From Heterohyrax brucei (lineage: Eukaryota > Chordata > Mammalia > Hyracoidea > Procaviidae), in the NCBI GenBank assembly GCA_028571685.1, contig CM053143.1:10159501-10223500 (forward strand): a stretch of 64,000 nucleotides of DNA, read 5' to 3'. Shown here piece by piece: positions 20,179 to 32,529 of the stretch. How positions within the stretch are numbered: the first letter of the stretch is position 1; each line of letters begins with the position of its first letter. The notes below the pieces were generated by a model, which ran no database searches, was not told the origin of the DNA, and saw only the letters and a program-made list of their open reading frames with translations. Made by a program: the position numbers and the translations under genes.

Positions 20179-23100
20179 ACAATTGCTGTTAGGTGCCATC
20201 AAACTGGCTCCACCCATTAGTGAGCCTATGTACAACAGATCAGAATACTCCCTTTTTCTGCACCATGCCCAAAATTGTTTTTTATGCTTAAGCCCATCAT
20301 TGCAGCCACTGCATCAATCCACCGCTTTGGAGATCTTCCTCTTCTTCCACTCTATCAAGCATGATATCTTTCTCCAGGGATTGATCACTCCTGATAACAT
20401 GTCCAAACTATGAGATGCAGTCTTGCTATCTTTGCTTCCAAGGAGAACTTGGTTTGTACTTCTTCCAAGACATGTCTGTTTGTTCTTTTGACAGTTGATA
20501 GTACATTCAGTATTCTTCTGTAACACCACAATCCAAAGGCATCAATTCTTCTCTCTTCTGTATTCATTGTCCAGTTTTCACATGCATGTAATACGATTCA
20601 AAATACCATAGATTGGGTCAGGCACACCTTAGTCTTCAAGGTGACATTTTTACTTTTCAATATTTTAAAGAGGTCTTTTGCAGCAGACTTTCCCAATGCA
20701 ATACATCTTTTCATTTCTTGACTATTGCTTCCAAGGGCACTGATCATGAAACAAAGTAAAATGAAATTCTTGACAACTTCAATCTTTTCCCCATTTACCA
20801 CAGTGATGTCCACTGGTCCAGTTATGAAGATTTTTGCTTTCTTGATGTTGACATGCAATCCATAGTAAAGGCTGAGGTCTTTAATCTTCATTGGTGTTTC
20901 AAATCTTCTTCACTTCTGGTGAGAAAGGTTGTGTCATCTGTCTAATGCAAGTTGTTAATGAGTCTTCCTCCAATCCTGATGCCCTTGTTCTTCTTCATGA
21001 AGTCCAGCTTCTCAGATAATTTGCTCAGCATATAGATTGAAAAGGTATGGTGAAAGGATACAACCCTGATGCACACCTTTCCTGACTTTAAACTATGCAG
21101 TGCCCCCTTGTTCTCTTTGCATGACTACCTCTTGATCCATATACAGATTCCTCATGGCACATCCAAATGTTCTGAAATCCCAATTTTCTACAATGTTATC
21201 TGTAATTTATTATAATCCATGCAGTTTTAATATTTACTTTTGCAAAGTCAGTGAAACAAAGGTAAAGTCTTTCTGCTACTCCCTGCTTTTAGTCAAGATT
21301 CACCTACCATTAGCAATGATATCCCTGGTCCCACATCCTCTTCTGAATCTGGCTTGAATTTCTGTCAGTTCTCTGTCAATGTATTGTTGCAGTTGCTTTT
21401 GAAGGATCTTTAGCAAAATTTCACTTGCATGTGATATCAGTGATATTGTTTGGTAATTTATGCATTTGGTTGGATCACCTCTTTTGGGATTAGGAATAAA
21501 TATGGATCTTTCTAGTCAGTTGGCTATGTAGCTGTTCTCCAAATTTCTTGGCACAGACAAATGAGCACTTCCAGTACTGCATCCATTTTTCAAAACATCT
21601 CAATTGATATTCCATCAATTCTTGGAGCCCTGTTTTTGCCAATATCATCAATGAAGCTTTGATTTTTTTTCCTTCAGTACCATCGGTTCCTGGTCGTATG
21701 CTACCTGTTGAAATGTGTGAATTTCCACATTTCTGGTATAATGACTCTGTGTATTCCTTCCATCTTCTTTTGATGCTTCCTGAGTTGTTTTAATATTTTC
21801 CCTGTAGAATCCTTCACTATTGCAACTTCAGACCTGAATTTTTCTCCTTCAATTCTTTTAGCTTGTACAGTACAGAGTGTTTTCTTCCCTTTTGGTTTTC
21901 TAGTTACAATTCTTTGCACATTTCATGATAATACCTTATTTTGTCTTCTCAAGCTGCCCTTTGAAATCTGCTGTTTAGTTCTTTCACTTGGTCATTATTT
22001 CCTTTTGCTTAAGCTCTTGGCATTCAAGAGCAAGTTTCAGAGTCTCTTCTGACATCCGGTTTGGTCTTTTACTTCTTTCCCATCTTTTTAATGACCTCTT
22101 GCTTGTTTTCATAGATGCCACGTTTAATGTCATTCCATAACTTACCTGGTCTTCAGTCATTAGCGTTCAATGCCTCAAGCTGTTCTGGAGATGGTCTATA
22201 AATGCAGGTAAGATATACTTAAGAGCACACTTAAGCTCTCATGGATTTGTTCTCATTATCTTCAGTTTCAGTTTGATCTTGCATATGAACAATTGAGGGT
22301 TAGCACTAGTCAGGCCCTGGTCTTGTTCTGCCTACTGATATTCGTTCTTTTCCACAGATGTAGTTGATTTAATTCTTGTGTATTCCACCTGGCAAGATCC
22401 ACATGTGTAGTCATCATTTATATTGGTGAAAAAAGGTATTTGCAATGAAGAAGTCATTAGTCATTCAAAATTCTACTATTCAATCTCCAGCATCATTTCT
22501 GTCACCAAGACCATATTTTCCAACTACTGGTCCTTCTTTTTTGTTTCCTACTTTTGCATTCCAATCACTGGTAATTGCCAGTGCATCTTGACTTCGTGTT
22601 TGATCAATCTTGGACTGCAGAAGCCAGTAAAAATCTTCAATGTCTTCATCTTTGTCCTTAGTGGTTGATTGATAAATTTGAATAATAGTTGTATTAACTG
22701 GCCTTCTTTGTGGGTATATGGACATTATCTTATCACTGCCCACACTGTGCTTCAGGACAGATCTTGAAATGTTCTTTTTGATGATGTATACAACACAGTT
22801 CCTCTTCAAGTTTTCATTCACAGCATAGTAGACCACATGATTGTCTGATTCAAAATGTACAATACTGGTCCATTTCAGCTCGCTAATACCTAGGACATTG
22901 ATGTTAATGTAGTCTACCTCATTTTTTATGATATCCACTTTTCCTAGATTAATGTTTTGTATGTTCCACACTCCAATTATTAATGGATTTCTACAGCTGT
23001 TCTCATTTTGAGTTGTGCCACATCAGCAAATGATGATCCCAAAGGCTTTACTCCATCCATGTCATTAAGAGTGACTCTGAGGAATAAGAGTGTTCTGAGG

Positions 23101-23385
23101 AATAGCAATTCCCCATTCATCTTTTGAGTGTCTTCCAATCCTGGGGGCTCATTTTCTGGCACTGTAATCTGACAGTGTTCCACTGCTATTCATAAGGTTT
23201 TCACTGGCTAATTCTTTTGAGAAATAGACTGCCAGGTCCTTCTTCCTAGTCTGTCTTCGTCTGGAAGCTCAACTAAATCTGTCCTCCATGAGTGACCCTG
23301 CTGATACATCAATAGCGGTGGCACAGCTTGCAGACTCATAGCAACACACAAGCCCCCACAGCATGACAAATTGACAGACAAGTGG
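20179..23385 (-). mobile_element. RTE (BovB-like) LINE, near full length
   Basis: Minus strand, about 3.2 kb, the usual length for RTE/BovB. The endonuclease piece 22480-22971 has ISELKW and SDWNAKVG motifs. RT motif pieces include 20598-20891 (GEKIEVVKNFILL). The C-terminal piece around 20385-20567 shows TEERRIDAFGLWCYRRILN. The RT YADD region (20932-20965) is damaged by a stop. The 3' end at 20179 carries the GGTGCC...GACTC-type terminus shared with AfroSINEs. Confidence 0.9.
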
Positions 23386-23937
23386 GGGATGATTTCACAG
23401 CAGAATACAAAATACCATACATATTTGCCAGTGTTACTTTATACATATTCCTAATGTTAGTGAACACAAACTGCACAACACAATACTCATTTTTGTCCTT
23501 AAAGAGATTTAAAAAAAAATGTCAGCATACAACAATGATACAAAGACTGAATTCATTATCTTTATTATGCATGGCTATAGATATTGTTCAGCAGTTTAAC
23601 TGTGACAAAATTATTAAAGACAATTTGTAAGAATGAAAGACAGTCTTATTTTCAATTATGACATGTTAGATGAAAAATTAAAAATAGTGTATTAATTTGT
23701 TGTTAATATTTGTTAATTTTTCCTTTATGATGTCTTTTTTAGTTCATTTATAGTTAGCAATTATGGAACAAGTAGCAAAATCAAATATGAACTATCTAAA
23801 GCAAAATTTGTTAAAGTCAATTTTTCTTTGTGGGAAATCAACAGACTTTTACATTGTGTCTTGAAACAACTAAGTTCAAGAACCCATTTTCCTTGTTGCA
23901 GAATATGTGGAATGTTTGTCTTGTAGAAAATGTGTCA
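23386..23937. other. Unassigned AT-rich sequence
   Basis: No gene or repeat recognised between the RTE and the next SINE cluster. Confidence 0.5.
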
Positions 23938-23997
23938 TTGTTGTTGTTAGGTACCAATGAGTCTCTTCCAACTTATAGTGACTCTGCGTAAAACAGA
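23938..23997 (-). mobile_element. RTE 3'-end fragment (about 60 bp, antisense)
   Basis: GTTGTTGTTAGGTACCAA followed by a decayed GACTC hairpin and GTGACTCTGCGTAAAACAG. This is the complement of the RTE terminus as at 20179 and 25540-25572. Confidence 0.7.
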
Positions 23998-24163
23998 AAG
24001 CCTGGTGGTGTAGTGGCTGAGTGCTATGTCTGCTAACCCAAAGGTCAGCAGCTCATATCCACCAGATGCTCCTTGGAAACTCTATGGAACAGTTCTACTC
24101 TGTCCTATAGGGTTGCTATGGGTCAGAATTGACTTGATGACACTTGTTTTTTTTTTTTTGGTT
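23998..24163 (+). mobile_element. AfroSINE, sense
   Basis: tRNA-derived head (GTGGTGTAGTGGCTGAGTGC as A-box region, AAAGGTCAGCAGCTCA as B-box region). Then TCCTTGGAAACTC, TCTGTCCTATAGGGTTGC, a GTCAGAATTGACTTGATGAC hairpin and an oligo-T/G tail. Confidence 0.92.
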
Positions 24164-24544
24164 TATGTATAACAGGGCAAAACACTTCCCAGTGACTTCT
24201 GCACCATCCCCTGTCATTATTATACCTGAGCCCACTATTGCAGAAAAACTTCTTGGTACCCTGCATCCACCAAAATTTTATGACCCAGTTCAATTCATTA
24301 TGCTAAAAATGGCATATGTCACATCTGCATCCCATCACCAATATTACAGTCACACTTAAAAGGAAATTATGTCATGAACAGATAAGACACACACCAACAT
24401 GTGTGGTGCACATGCACATATGCATGTTTGTGTGTGTGTCTCACATATCCCATTTGAATGCAACGCATGAGTAAGCAGAGCAGGGAACACCACGGATTAT
24501 TAGTACTTAGGGCTCTCAAATGCTTAATCTGTGCTTTGTTTACC
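24164..24544. other. Unassigned sequence
   Basis: No gene or clear repeat recognised. A short CA/TG-rich patch lies at 24400-24445. Confidence 0.4.
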
Positions 24545-25575
24545 TGTATTTTACTGACTGTGCAAAGACATTCAACTCTGTTGATCATTACAAATTATGG
24601 ATAACATGGCAATGAATGAAAATTACAGGACACTTAATTGAACTCATGTAAAACTTGTACACAGAACAAGGGGATACTGTGTAGTTTAACATCAGAAAAA
24701 GTGTGCAGCAGGACTGTACCATTTCATCATACTTATTCAATCTGCATAATGAGGAATAATCCTAGAATTTGACATCAAGATTGGAGGAAGACTCATTAAC
24801 CATCTGCGACATCCGGATAACACAACCTTGCTTGCTGAAAGTAAAGAGGACTTGACATACTGATGAAGACTAAAGACTAAATCCTTCAACATGGATTGTA
24901 TTTCAATATCAAGATAACAAAAATCATCACAACTGGACTGATAAGCAAATCATGATAAACGGAGAAAGGACTGAAGTTGTCAAGGATTTCATTTTATTTG
25001 GATTCATAATAAACATCCATGGAGGTAATAGCCAAGAAATCAAATGACATTTTGCAAAATACTTCCTCAAAGTGTTAAAAACCAAAGACATAACTTTGAG
25101 GTCTAAGATGCACCTCTCCCAAGTCATGGTATTTTTCAGTTGACTCGATGGCAGTTGGCTTGGCTTTATATGCATGTGAAAGCTGGATAGTAAATAAGAA
25201 AGACCAAAGAAAATTTGGTGTCTTTGAATTATTGTGTTGGCAAAGAATACTGAATACCATAGCCAGAAGAGTCAACAAATGTCTCGGAAGAAGTACAGCC
25301 AGAATGGTCCTTAGAAGTGGGAATGATGAGTCTTTGCCTAGCTTACTTAGAACACTATACAGAGGGACCAATCCCTGAAGAAAGACATTATACTTGGTAA
25401 AGTACAGGGTCATTGAAAAAGAGAAGGATACTCCATGAGATGGATTGACACAGGGGCTGCAATAACAGGCTCAGGCATTGCAATGATGGTGAATATGGTG
25501 CAGGAATGGCCACTGTTTCATTCTGTTGTACACAGGATCACTATGTATCAACTCAGATGACACTTAACAACAATA
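24545..25575 (+). mobile_element. RTE (BovB-like) LINE, 5' truncated, sense
   Basis: Plus-strand RT through the 3' end. It enters at motif A (a decayed FNSVDH) and continues through GGAAGACTCATTAACCATCTGCG (motif C region). The open piece 25148-25378 has YACESW and FELLCWQRILN. It ends CACTTAACAACAATAA, the RTE terminus. Confidence 0.9.
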
Positions 25576-26640
25576 ATTTATAAAGATTATATAACAATGT
25601 TATAATTTTGCCCTAAATGACCAATTAGCTTTCAGGGAAAATGTATTTTTATATTGATCAACATAAGCCATATATTTACTATTTTTGGTACTCCTTAAAC
25701 ATCAGTAATATCAGTTTTCTTCAGATAAAATAAACTTCCTTCACGTTTTCAGAAGTGTAATGTAGCTGGCAATAAATTCTACTTTATTGAAAATATCTCC
25801 CTCTTGAAGGATAATTTACTGGGTATAGAATTATAAGTGGACTTTTTTTGTTTATTTTTTGCACTTAAACCTGTTATTTCATTGCCTTCTGGCTTGTGTA
25901 ATTTTTAATAAGATATTCATTAAAGTCGGATCCGACTCGACGGCACTTGGCTATTCATTAAAGTTGTAAGCATCTGTGATATGTGTCTGTTTTCTTCTGA
26001 CTGTTTTCAAAAGCTTGTCTTTGCTTTTGGTTTCCAGTTCTTTGACTATGATGTGCCTACATGTGATTTTTCTTGTATTTATCTTGCTTAGAATTTGCTC
26101 CTCTTCTTGAGTGTATAAAGATGGTTTTCATTACATTTGTAAAAAATACAGCACTATGTCTTCAAATACTCTTTCTACCCTATTCCGACTCTCCTCTCCT
26201 TTTGACTCTCCAGTTGACGTATATGGCAGGTTACCTGATATTAATCTATGGGCCACTGAAGCTCTGATTAATTTTTTTATCAATATATTTTCTTCATATT
26301 AGTTTATATTGATTTATCTTCAAGGCTACTGACATTTCTACTGCCTTTTTTTTTCAGTAAGTTGTTCAATCCATCCAGTGAATTTTTCATTTCAGCTATT
26401 TTTGTTCTAGAATTTTTATTTGACTCTTTTTTTATATAGTTTCTATTTCCTAAATGATGGAATTCCCTACCATTTTGAACACTTTTCCCGGAAACTCCTT
26501 GGAAAGATTTAAAATAGGTGCTTTAAAGCCCTCACCTGCTAATTCCAACATCAGAACATCTTTTTCTGTTGACCATAATTAAGTCATATTTTCTATGTCT
26601 TCACACGTCTCATTTATTTACAGTATACTGAACACTGTAC
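25576..26640 (-). mobile_element. Ancient L1/HAL1-like remnant (antisense)
   Basis: Resembles antisense ORF1 C-terminus and upstream sequence of old L1M/HAL1 elements: AAGGATAATTTACTGGGTAT near 25816, ATTGCCTTCTGGCTTGTG near 25880, TTTGACTATGATGTGCCTAC near 26040, and the TTTTCATTTCAGCTATTTTT block near 26388. Heavily decayed; the ends are uncertain. Confidence 0.65.
25927..25951 (+). mobile_element. Micro-insertion: hairpin-tail only (about 26 bp)
   Basis: CGGATCCGACTCGACGGCAC plus TTGGCT sits between two perfect 13-bp copies of TATTCATTAAAGT (25914-25926 and 25952-25964). It contains only the terminal hairpin and tail of an RTE/AfroSINE-like RNA. The ACTTGGCT tail differs from the AfroSINE and RTE tails elsewhere in the window. 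Confidence 0.8.
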
Positions 26641-27720
26641 AAGATAATCTGTAGAGACTCTAGATTCTGTTCTTTCTCTCTAATGAATGTTGACTTTTTT
26701 AAAATTTTAGGTGATGTTCATACTACTGATTTATCATATGAACTTGTGGTGGCTTGGTTTCATGCTGTGTTGGGTGAATCTGTCTGTTTTGTTATTAATA
26801 CTAAGGTAAATCACTTACTCCTGGGAACATATTTCCTGTTCCTGAATATGGGCCTTCTGAGATGTCCACGGAAACACTCAGGTGTTTACTAGGTCCCTGT
26901 AACTTGGAAGGATTCCAACTCCGCTTTCTATTCCCCTTTGTGATCTACAGGAATTAAAATCGCCACTCAGTTCTTTCAGGCTTGAATTCCTGCTTTCTCC
27001 TGGACTCCTTGGAGTCTCTTCCACACAAGGGAAGTTAAGGTGTTATACAGGGACTTAGATGCACACCAAAGTCTTCTGCCTTTGTAGTATTCTACTTTGT
27101 AACAGTTATTCTGGTAGCCTCAAGCTCTATCTTTCGACACTACACACCAACAACACTGCGGCTTTCTGTCTGAGATTGAGCCTCCGGATCCTACAAGCTC
27201 GGGGATTTCATCTACTGTAGTTCTTTTCTTTCAAGTTTCAAGCAAATTCCATTCAATTTCTGCCTACATTTCACTATTCTCCAGTGCCTTCAGATATTTA
27301 TTTGAGACTTTTTGCAATTTACCATCGTTATCTGTGACGGGGTTACTTTATCTTCACAACTGCCAGAACTGGAACCCTTAAAGCCAGTCTATTTAAGCTT
27401 CTACCAGTTCAAACTTAGTTACCGTTCCATGATTTACTCAGGCTACTAAAGTGGACGATATGGTTATGATGACACATTTTTACTTCACTGAAAGTCCTCA
27501 GGCCACTGCTATGTAAGGAGTGAAGGAAAGATGGAATTTAAAGAGATACTTAGGCTGTCAGATTCATAAACGCAAAGGCTCTATCCCACTCACTCTGTAT
27601 TTAGCACCTAAAATAACAGGTGCTTAATGTTTTTGGTTACATGAATAAACTATGGATCATCAACAGTAAATTTTCTCAGCAGGGCAAGAGAGAAATCTGC
27701 TTTGCCTTCTCCTCTGGAAG
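26641..27720. other. Unassigned sequence
   Basis: No gene recognised. It may include the 5' part of the ancient L1/HAL1 remnant, but the match is too weak to call. Confidence 0.4.
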
Positions 27721-27845
27721 TTGTTTATTTAATTAATATTTATTGAATATCCATACTTTCCAGGAATTATGCCAGCAGCTATTAGTAGAAATATAAATAG
27801 CATGCAATTCCTGCCTTCACATAGCTCCAAAGTTTAGTCAAGAAT
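27721..27845 (-). mobile_element. L2 LINE 3' end fragment (antisense)
   Basis: AATATTTATTGAATATCC followed by a decayed CAGGAATTATGCCAGCAGCT and a CCTGCCTTCACATAG block, which is the antisense L2 3' end pattern. Confidence 0.55.
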
Positions 27846-27869
27846 AGCTCTGGGAACAATTTAGCTTCC

Positions 27870-28075
27870 AATTTATAGTGATAACTCTGTATTTAAAACC
27901 TAGATTTGAATTTATTTTATAACAAACTAGTTGGGTGACCCTAAGTGAGATAGTAAAATGTGATGATAATAATCCTTACATCACTATGTTGTTATGAGAG
28001 TCAAATAAAAGTATCGACTATAAACTCAAGTACATAATAAATACATACTCAGACTATTACTATTAAATAATTAAA
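27870..28075 (+). mobile_element. MIR SINE, 3' part
   Basis: AACTAGTTGGGTGACCCTAA, then GATGATAATAATCCTTACAT, GTTATGAGAGTCAAATAAA and AATAAATACATACTCA follow the MIR core and tail order. Decayed. Confidence 0.6.
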
Positions 28076-29348
28076 TTAGCTCTAGGATACCATCCAGTCT
28101 CAGCGTTTATTGAACTGCATTGTTTTCACAGACATATTTAGCCTAAATTCATCCTATAGTACAATTCCACAATGCTTAGACCTTGGGGCCCAATGTATTT
28201 TGGAATTCAAGTATTTTTCAAATTTTAGAAAATCAGAACAGTAAACAGAGCACATAGTATTCAACACTCATACAGGACTTTGGGCAGTGGCTTATTATCA
28301 TACATATTAATATAAATTATCCAACATAACTGCTATTTCTAAAAATGTGAATATTCACAAGACACAGGAAAAGTGAAGACTGTAAACAATCCTAATTATC
28401 AGATCAGGTCAGGTTTTGATATCAAAAGTTTTGGTACCACTTTGGTGGCATCAACTTTCAGTTTCTGGGGATTTCTGGATTTTAGAATCATGAATGAGGG
28501 TTTATGGACTTGTATAGCCATGTGTTTTCAAAACCTGAGAGGAGAATGAGAACAGGTGTTGAGTTAAAAGGAAGCCCAAATAAACTATTAAATTAAACTT
28601 GTATATACTGGTGGGTTTTAACCACCAGATTTAGTTCTAGTAGACTTGCAAAGCATGCTGTTAGATTTCCGTACTAGTTGCTTCTAATAAACTCCACTGT
28701 CCAAAGTTTACCATTACTTACTCTTCATATCTACACAGGCTGGTATAGTGCTTTGCACTTATTGGCACTAAAATAGTATTTGTGGGTTAATGGAAGGATG
28801 TATTCTCAGTGAACAAGAAAATACAAGTATGAAACTTGCCCTTTGCAGAAACTTCACTGCTATCTTTCAGCAATCCCTTCTTTCCACCTCACCTTCTAAT
28901 CTACCACATAAAATCAGAAGTTTCTCACCAAGGTAGCAAATCAATGATCTAAAAATTACTAAACATCACCAAGAGCATGCTTTACCACAGTGAACTAGAA
29001 TACAGAGCGCCTGATACACTTCTGGTAGCTTCCATCATTCTTGTATCATTCTTCTTGCAGTATAGTTTCCAAAGCTTTCTTCCTAGATACTACAACATAG
29101 ACTTCAGCCTCGCCTATTGAGTGATTTTTGATATACTACTACTAATACTTTTTCCTTGCCTGGGCCAAATTAAACAGCAGCACTGAAAAAAAATCTTAAA
29201 ATTTTGAGCTTTTGACAAACTACACTTTTTTGACAAAAGTAAAAAACTGCATTGGTAAAGCTAAAATCAAGCATATTAATTTATACTGTCATACTATAGT
29301 ACATATATAGATATATATGGAAATTTGCTATGTATATATTTTAAGTAC

Positions 29349-29407
29349 CTGGTTTCTGGTTTGGGTTCTTGCTGTGACATTTTTTTCTCTTCTTTCTCAA
29401 GGGCTTT
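29349..29407 (-). other. Candidate coding exon (minus), 59 bp
   Basis: On the minus strand a pyrimidine tract (TTTTTTCTCTTATTCTAG) precedes a 59-bp open stretch that ends CAG before GTACTT. In phase 0 it reads KALEKEEKKMSQQEPKPET, a charged, plausible cytosolic segment. A second frame is also open. I recognise no gene. Chance is possible, since splice-like sites are common in AT-rich DNA. Confidence 0.25.
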
Positions 29408-29678
29408 CTAGAATAAGAGAAAAAAGATTTGACATAAATAAGAAACAATTTCATTTCCTGTAAAATGTTAGTTTCACTGAAGTTCTGTTATATTATCACA
29501 AACATAACAAAACTTTCCATTGTCATATGTATTATAAATGCAAACCATAGCTATAAACCTATAAGCACACTCCAAGGAGTAAAATCCCTGAAATTTCTCC
29601 AACATCTTCTCCATCATCATCAGGGACAAAATTCCTACTATTCATTACCATGAGCAAATGCCCATACAAATCTGTTAC

Positions 29679-29861
29679 CAAGGTGAATGTTATTTGCTTG
29701 TCTGCCCTTTGTTTTATTAAAGACAACCCAAGGCTGCTAATAAAGAATGCAGTACACATGAAAAGAAAAATAAATAAGAAATTCAGAGTAAAGGGAAAAT
29801 ATGAGTAGAAATATAATGCCAAATATTCTCGAATATTGCTTGCAGTATAACAGATATGGCT
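29679..29861 (-). other. Candidate coding exon (minus), 183 bp, membrane-like
   Basis: Acceptor GATATGCATTTCAG, open 61 codons, weak donor GTAACA. Contains a hydrophobic run (FTLNFLFIFLFMCTAFF) that could be a membrane helix. Phase 0 to phase 0, compatible with the candidate exons on either side. AT-rich DNA often gives such hydrophobic frames, so this is weak. Confidence 0.15.
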
Positions 29862-30541
29862 CTGAAATGCATATCGATCAAAGTAATAAAGAAAATACAT
29901 TAGTTCTAAGAGTCACAATATCTATAAGAAGAACAAATTTATTCTCTTTGATGTATTTCTCCCACAAGTCCTTCAAAGGATGTGTGGTATAATGATCCAC
30001 CTTTTAACAGCATTTCTTCAATGATTAGAGTTTAATGTGAATGTTTCTGATACATTTCTTCAATGTAGGCCAACAATAAAAGAGCAACTCAAAAAATGAG
30101 CTTATAAGAAATGAGCATAACTGCGTCAGGAGCTTCCCTCTCTTTTTATCTGATGTTATCTAAGGATGAAACTGGAACCCATAAAAAACTTACGGGTTTG
30201 CTATTAAGTCAGGATAAACTTGACAGCGACAATTTTGGTAGTTTCTTGTGGTGGTGTTGATGGTGGTGTTTGTTACTGCTTTTTAAGAGAAATTGGTGGG
30301 CAATATATCCCCTTTGTAATCTACAATGACAATTCTTTTGTCCAAAATAGGTTTTTAAGAAAATGAGAAAGAAAAATTTGAGGTAGTCTTGTTAAACAAG
30401 TAAAGAATCAGAGGACTTGGGGATTGATAGTGTTGCCTGCTGGTGCTGCAAAACAAAGTCAGCAGCAGAAAATATTTTGGCTATTGAATTCATGTTGCTA
30501 CAAGGAAAATGCTTATTTTAGTTCCGCATTTTAATACTTAC

Positions 30542-30687
30542 ATATATAGAATCACTGATAATAAAGCTAATAGAAGTCACACATAAAATCGTAAGTGATA
30601 TAAAGGTCAAGGTGCAAACAGGAAACAAAATTGCATCCATACTGCCAAAATATTCTGTATTAAGGTACAAAGCAATGGTTTCAAATA
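30542..30687 (-). other. Candidate coding exon (minus), 146 bp, membrane-like
   Basis: Weak acceptor (ATTCATTTACAG), good donor (GTAAGT). Open for 48 codons with a hydrophobic stretch (AILFPVCTLTFISLTILCV). Ends in phase 0, matching the next candidate. No gene recognised. Confidence 0.15.
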
Positions 30688-32529
30688 CTGTAAATGAATC
30701 ACCAGTCTCCCCTCTAGAGTTAAGCTTCATGCTGTGTCATTTTGCTCTCTCAGAGGCAATTTTACTTGTGTACATTAATTTCTATTTCATGGCATTTATT
30801 CCTTAAAATTTAAGATTAATGTTTAACTGTAGTTACATTAGAACACAATAACCATGGCAATTGGTTTGCATCATCTCTCAAGTACCAGCTACTTTCAGGA
30901 TTACCTGATAGCGTTTTTGCCCCCCAAAATAAGCAATCAGTCTAAAACCTGATGCTTAACATTTGAAATACATGTGCAACATGTTGGAGACAACAAAATA
31001 TGAAGTAGGACCATTATTTAAAGTATTGCCTCCAAAACATTCCAAGAAACATACTCATGGCTACAGAAATTTGGATTTTTAATCTTTATCACAAATACTT
31101 TTGCATAGAAGCGTGGAATACAACCTGTTGTTGGAATGGAAGAACACACTGTTCCTATGTGACTCTACTATTTAAACCTGTCAACTTCTTTTTTTCTTTT
31201 TCCTCAGCTTTCTTCTTTCTTCTTGGCCAGACTGGTATGGTTTCCATGATTGAGAGATACCAAATGTGAGTGCTGCTAAGGAAAAGAGTCTCAAACATAC
31301 ATTCTTAAGGAATTTCCTTCTTAAGATACAGTCTATTTGTTGTTGTTCTCTTTTGTTTTGTTTTCCCCCATCCATATTTACTGTCTTGCAACCCTTTTCA
31401 AGTTTTTCTTCCTACTGAACATAAGTAGAAACTGTTTTGTTCTTGGCTTCTGTTAGTGATGGTGGTGGTAGTCTCTTTCCTGAGTCTTTAGTTTTCTACC
31501 TATTTACATATTTACCTTTTACATGATAAATTCAAGTCTCGAGATCATTCTACCTTTCTTTCTAAACTCCACTCTTCCTCAAGGTCATTCTCTTCTCCTG
31601 GTACAGCTGCCACCTGCTTCGGTCAACTGCTCCCAGCTCCTAGTCTCTCTGCAGCACTGCATTTGGAATGACATGTCCTAAATCCTTGTCTGAAGATATA
31701 TTTATTCAAACTCTCCTCTCATAGTTTTAAAAGTTCTTTTAACAACCTAAGAGGATTTATTCCAACCCACTTTTGAAACTCCATCCCGCCGTGTATTTTC
31801 TCAAATTCAGCTATTATTTGCAATAGCTTATACAATATTATTATACTTCAGGCTTCTTTCTGGAAGTAGTTTAATCTACAAATTTTTAGCCTTTTTCCAA
31901 ATCTCATCTCAAAATATCTTTTATTTTTTCCCCTTTGATAATGTTGCTGATTTCTCTCATAGTCCAATCATTGAATTCTTTCACTGGCTAACCGAAGCTC
32001 TGCTTAGACTTTTGGTTTGCATTACAATGATAAACATATTTCTAATTTACTATGATTAGTGTGAATTTCTGGAATATTTTTGCTATAAAAAGGTAATCTA
32101 TAATAGATATACAGCATCCTAATATTTACCCTAAAATGTGGTTAAAGAGTATTTTCAAAGTAGTAAGGAATTTCCATAGCTTCAGCCTGTGACCCTACCA
32201 GAAGCATAGACAAACACACCATTAATGGTGAAACGAAAGGTTTGTTTTAAAATAGATAACTGTGAAGACAAAATCATTAATAGCATACACATATAAAATT
32301 ACACATTCAAACCTGAAATAAATGGAAAATGATCTTCATTACATCTACTGGTACTGCTTCTGGCATAAGAAATGACTTAGACAGGAAAACATCAATAATT
32401 TGTACACATGCAGAGCCAAGAGGCATCATACACATCTTTTTGGAATTTTTCACAAGTCGATCTCTCTGTGTTGTTGAATTCTGGAGTTTCCAAGAACACA
32501 AACCACAAGAGCTGTTTAGGAGAAACACA

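Larger units (their letters stand above)
28076..32529. other. Repeat-poor unique stretch
   Basis: Over 4 kb with no clear repeat, the longest such stretch in the left half. It looks like intron or intergenic DNA. Weak candidate exons on the minus strand (29349-29407, 29679-29861, 30542-30687) are listed separately. Confidence 0.5.

Noticed and set aside
22423-22668. 81-codon plus frame with a hydrophobic look
   Set aside because: Antisense shadow of the RTE endonuclease frame.
31190-31265. Plus-strand exon-like stretch with pyrimidine tract, AG and GTGAGT
   Set aside because: Only one short frame is open, the tract is simple T/C-rich sequence, and no neighbouring exon fits.
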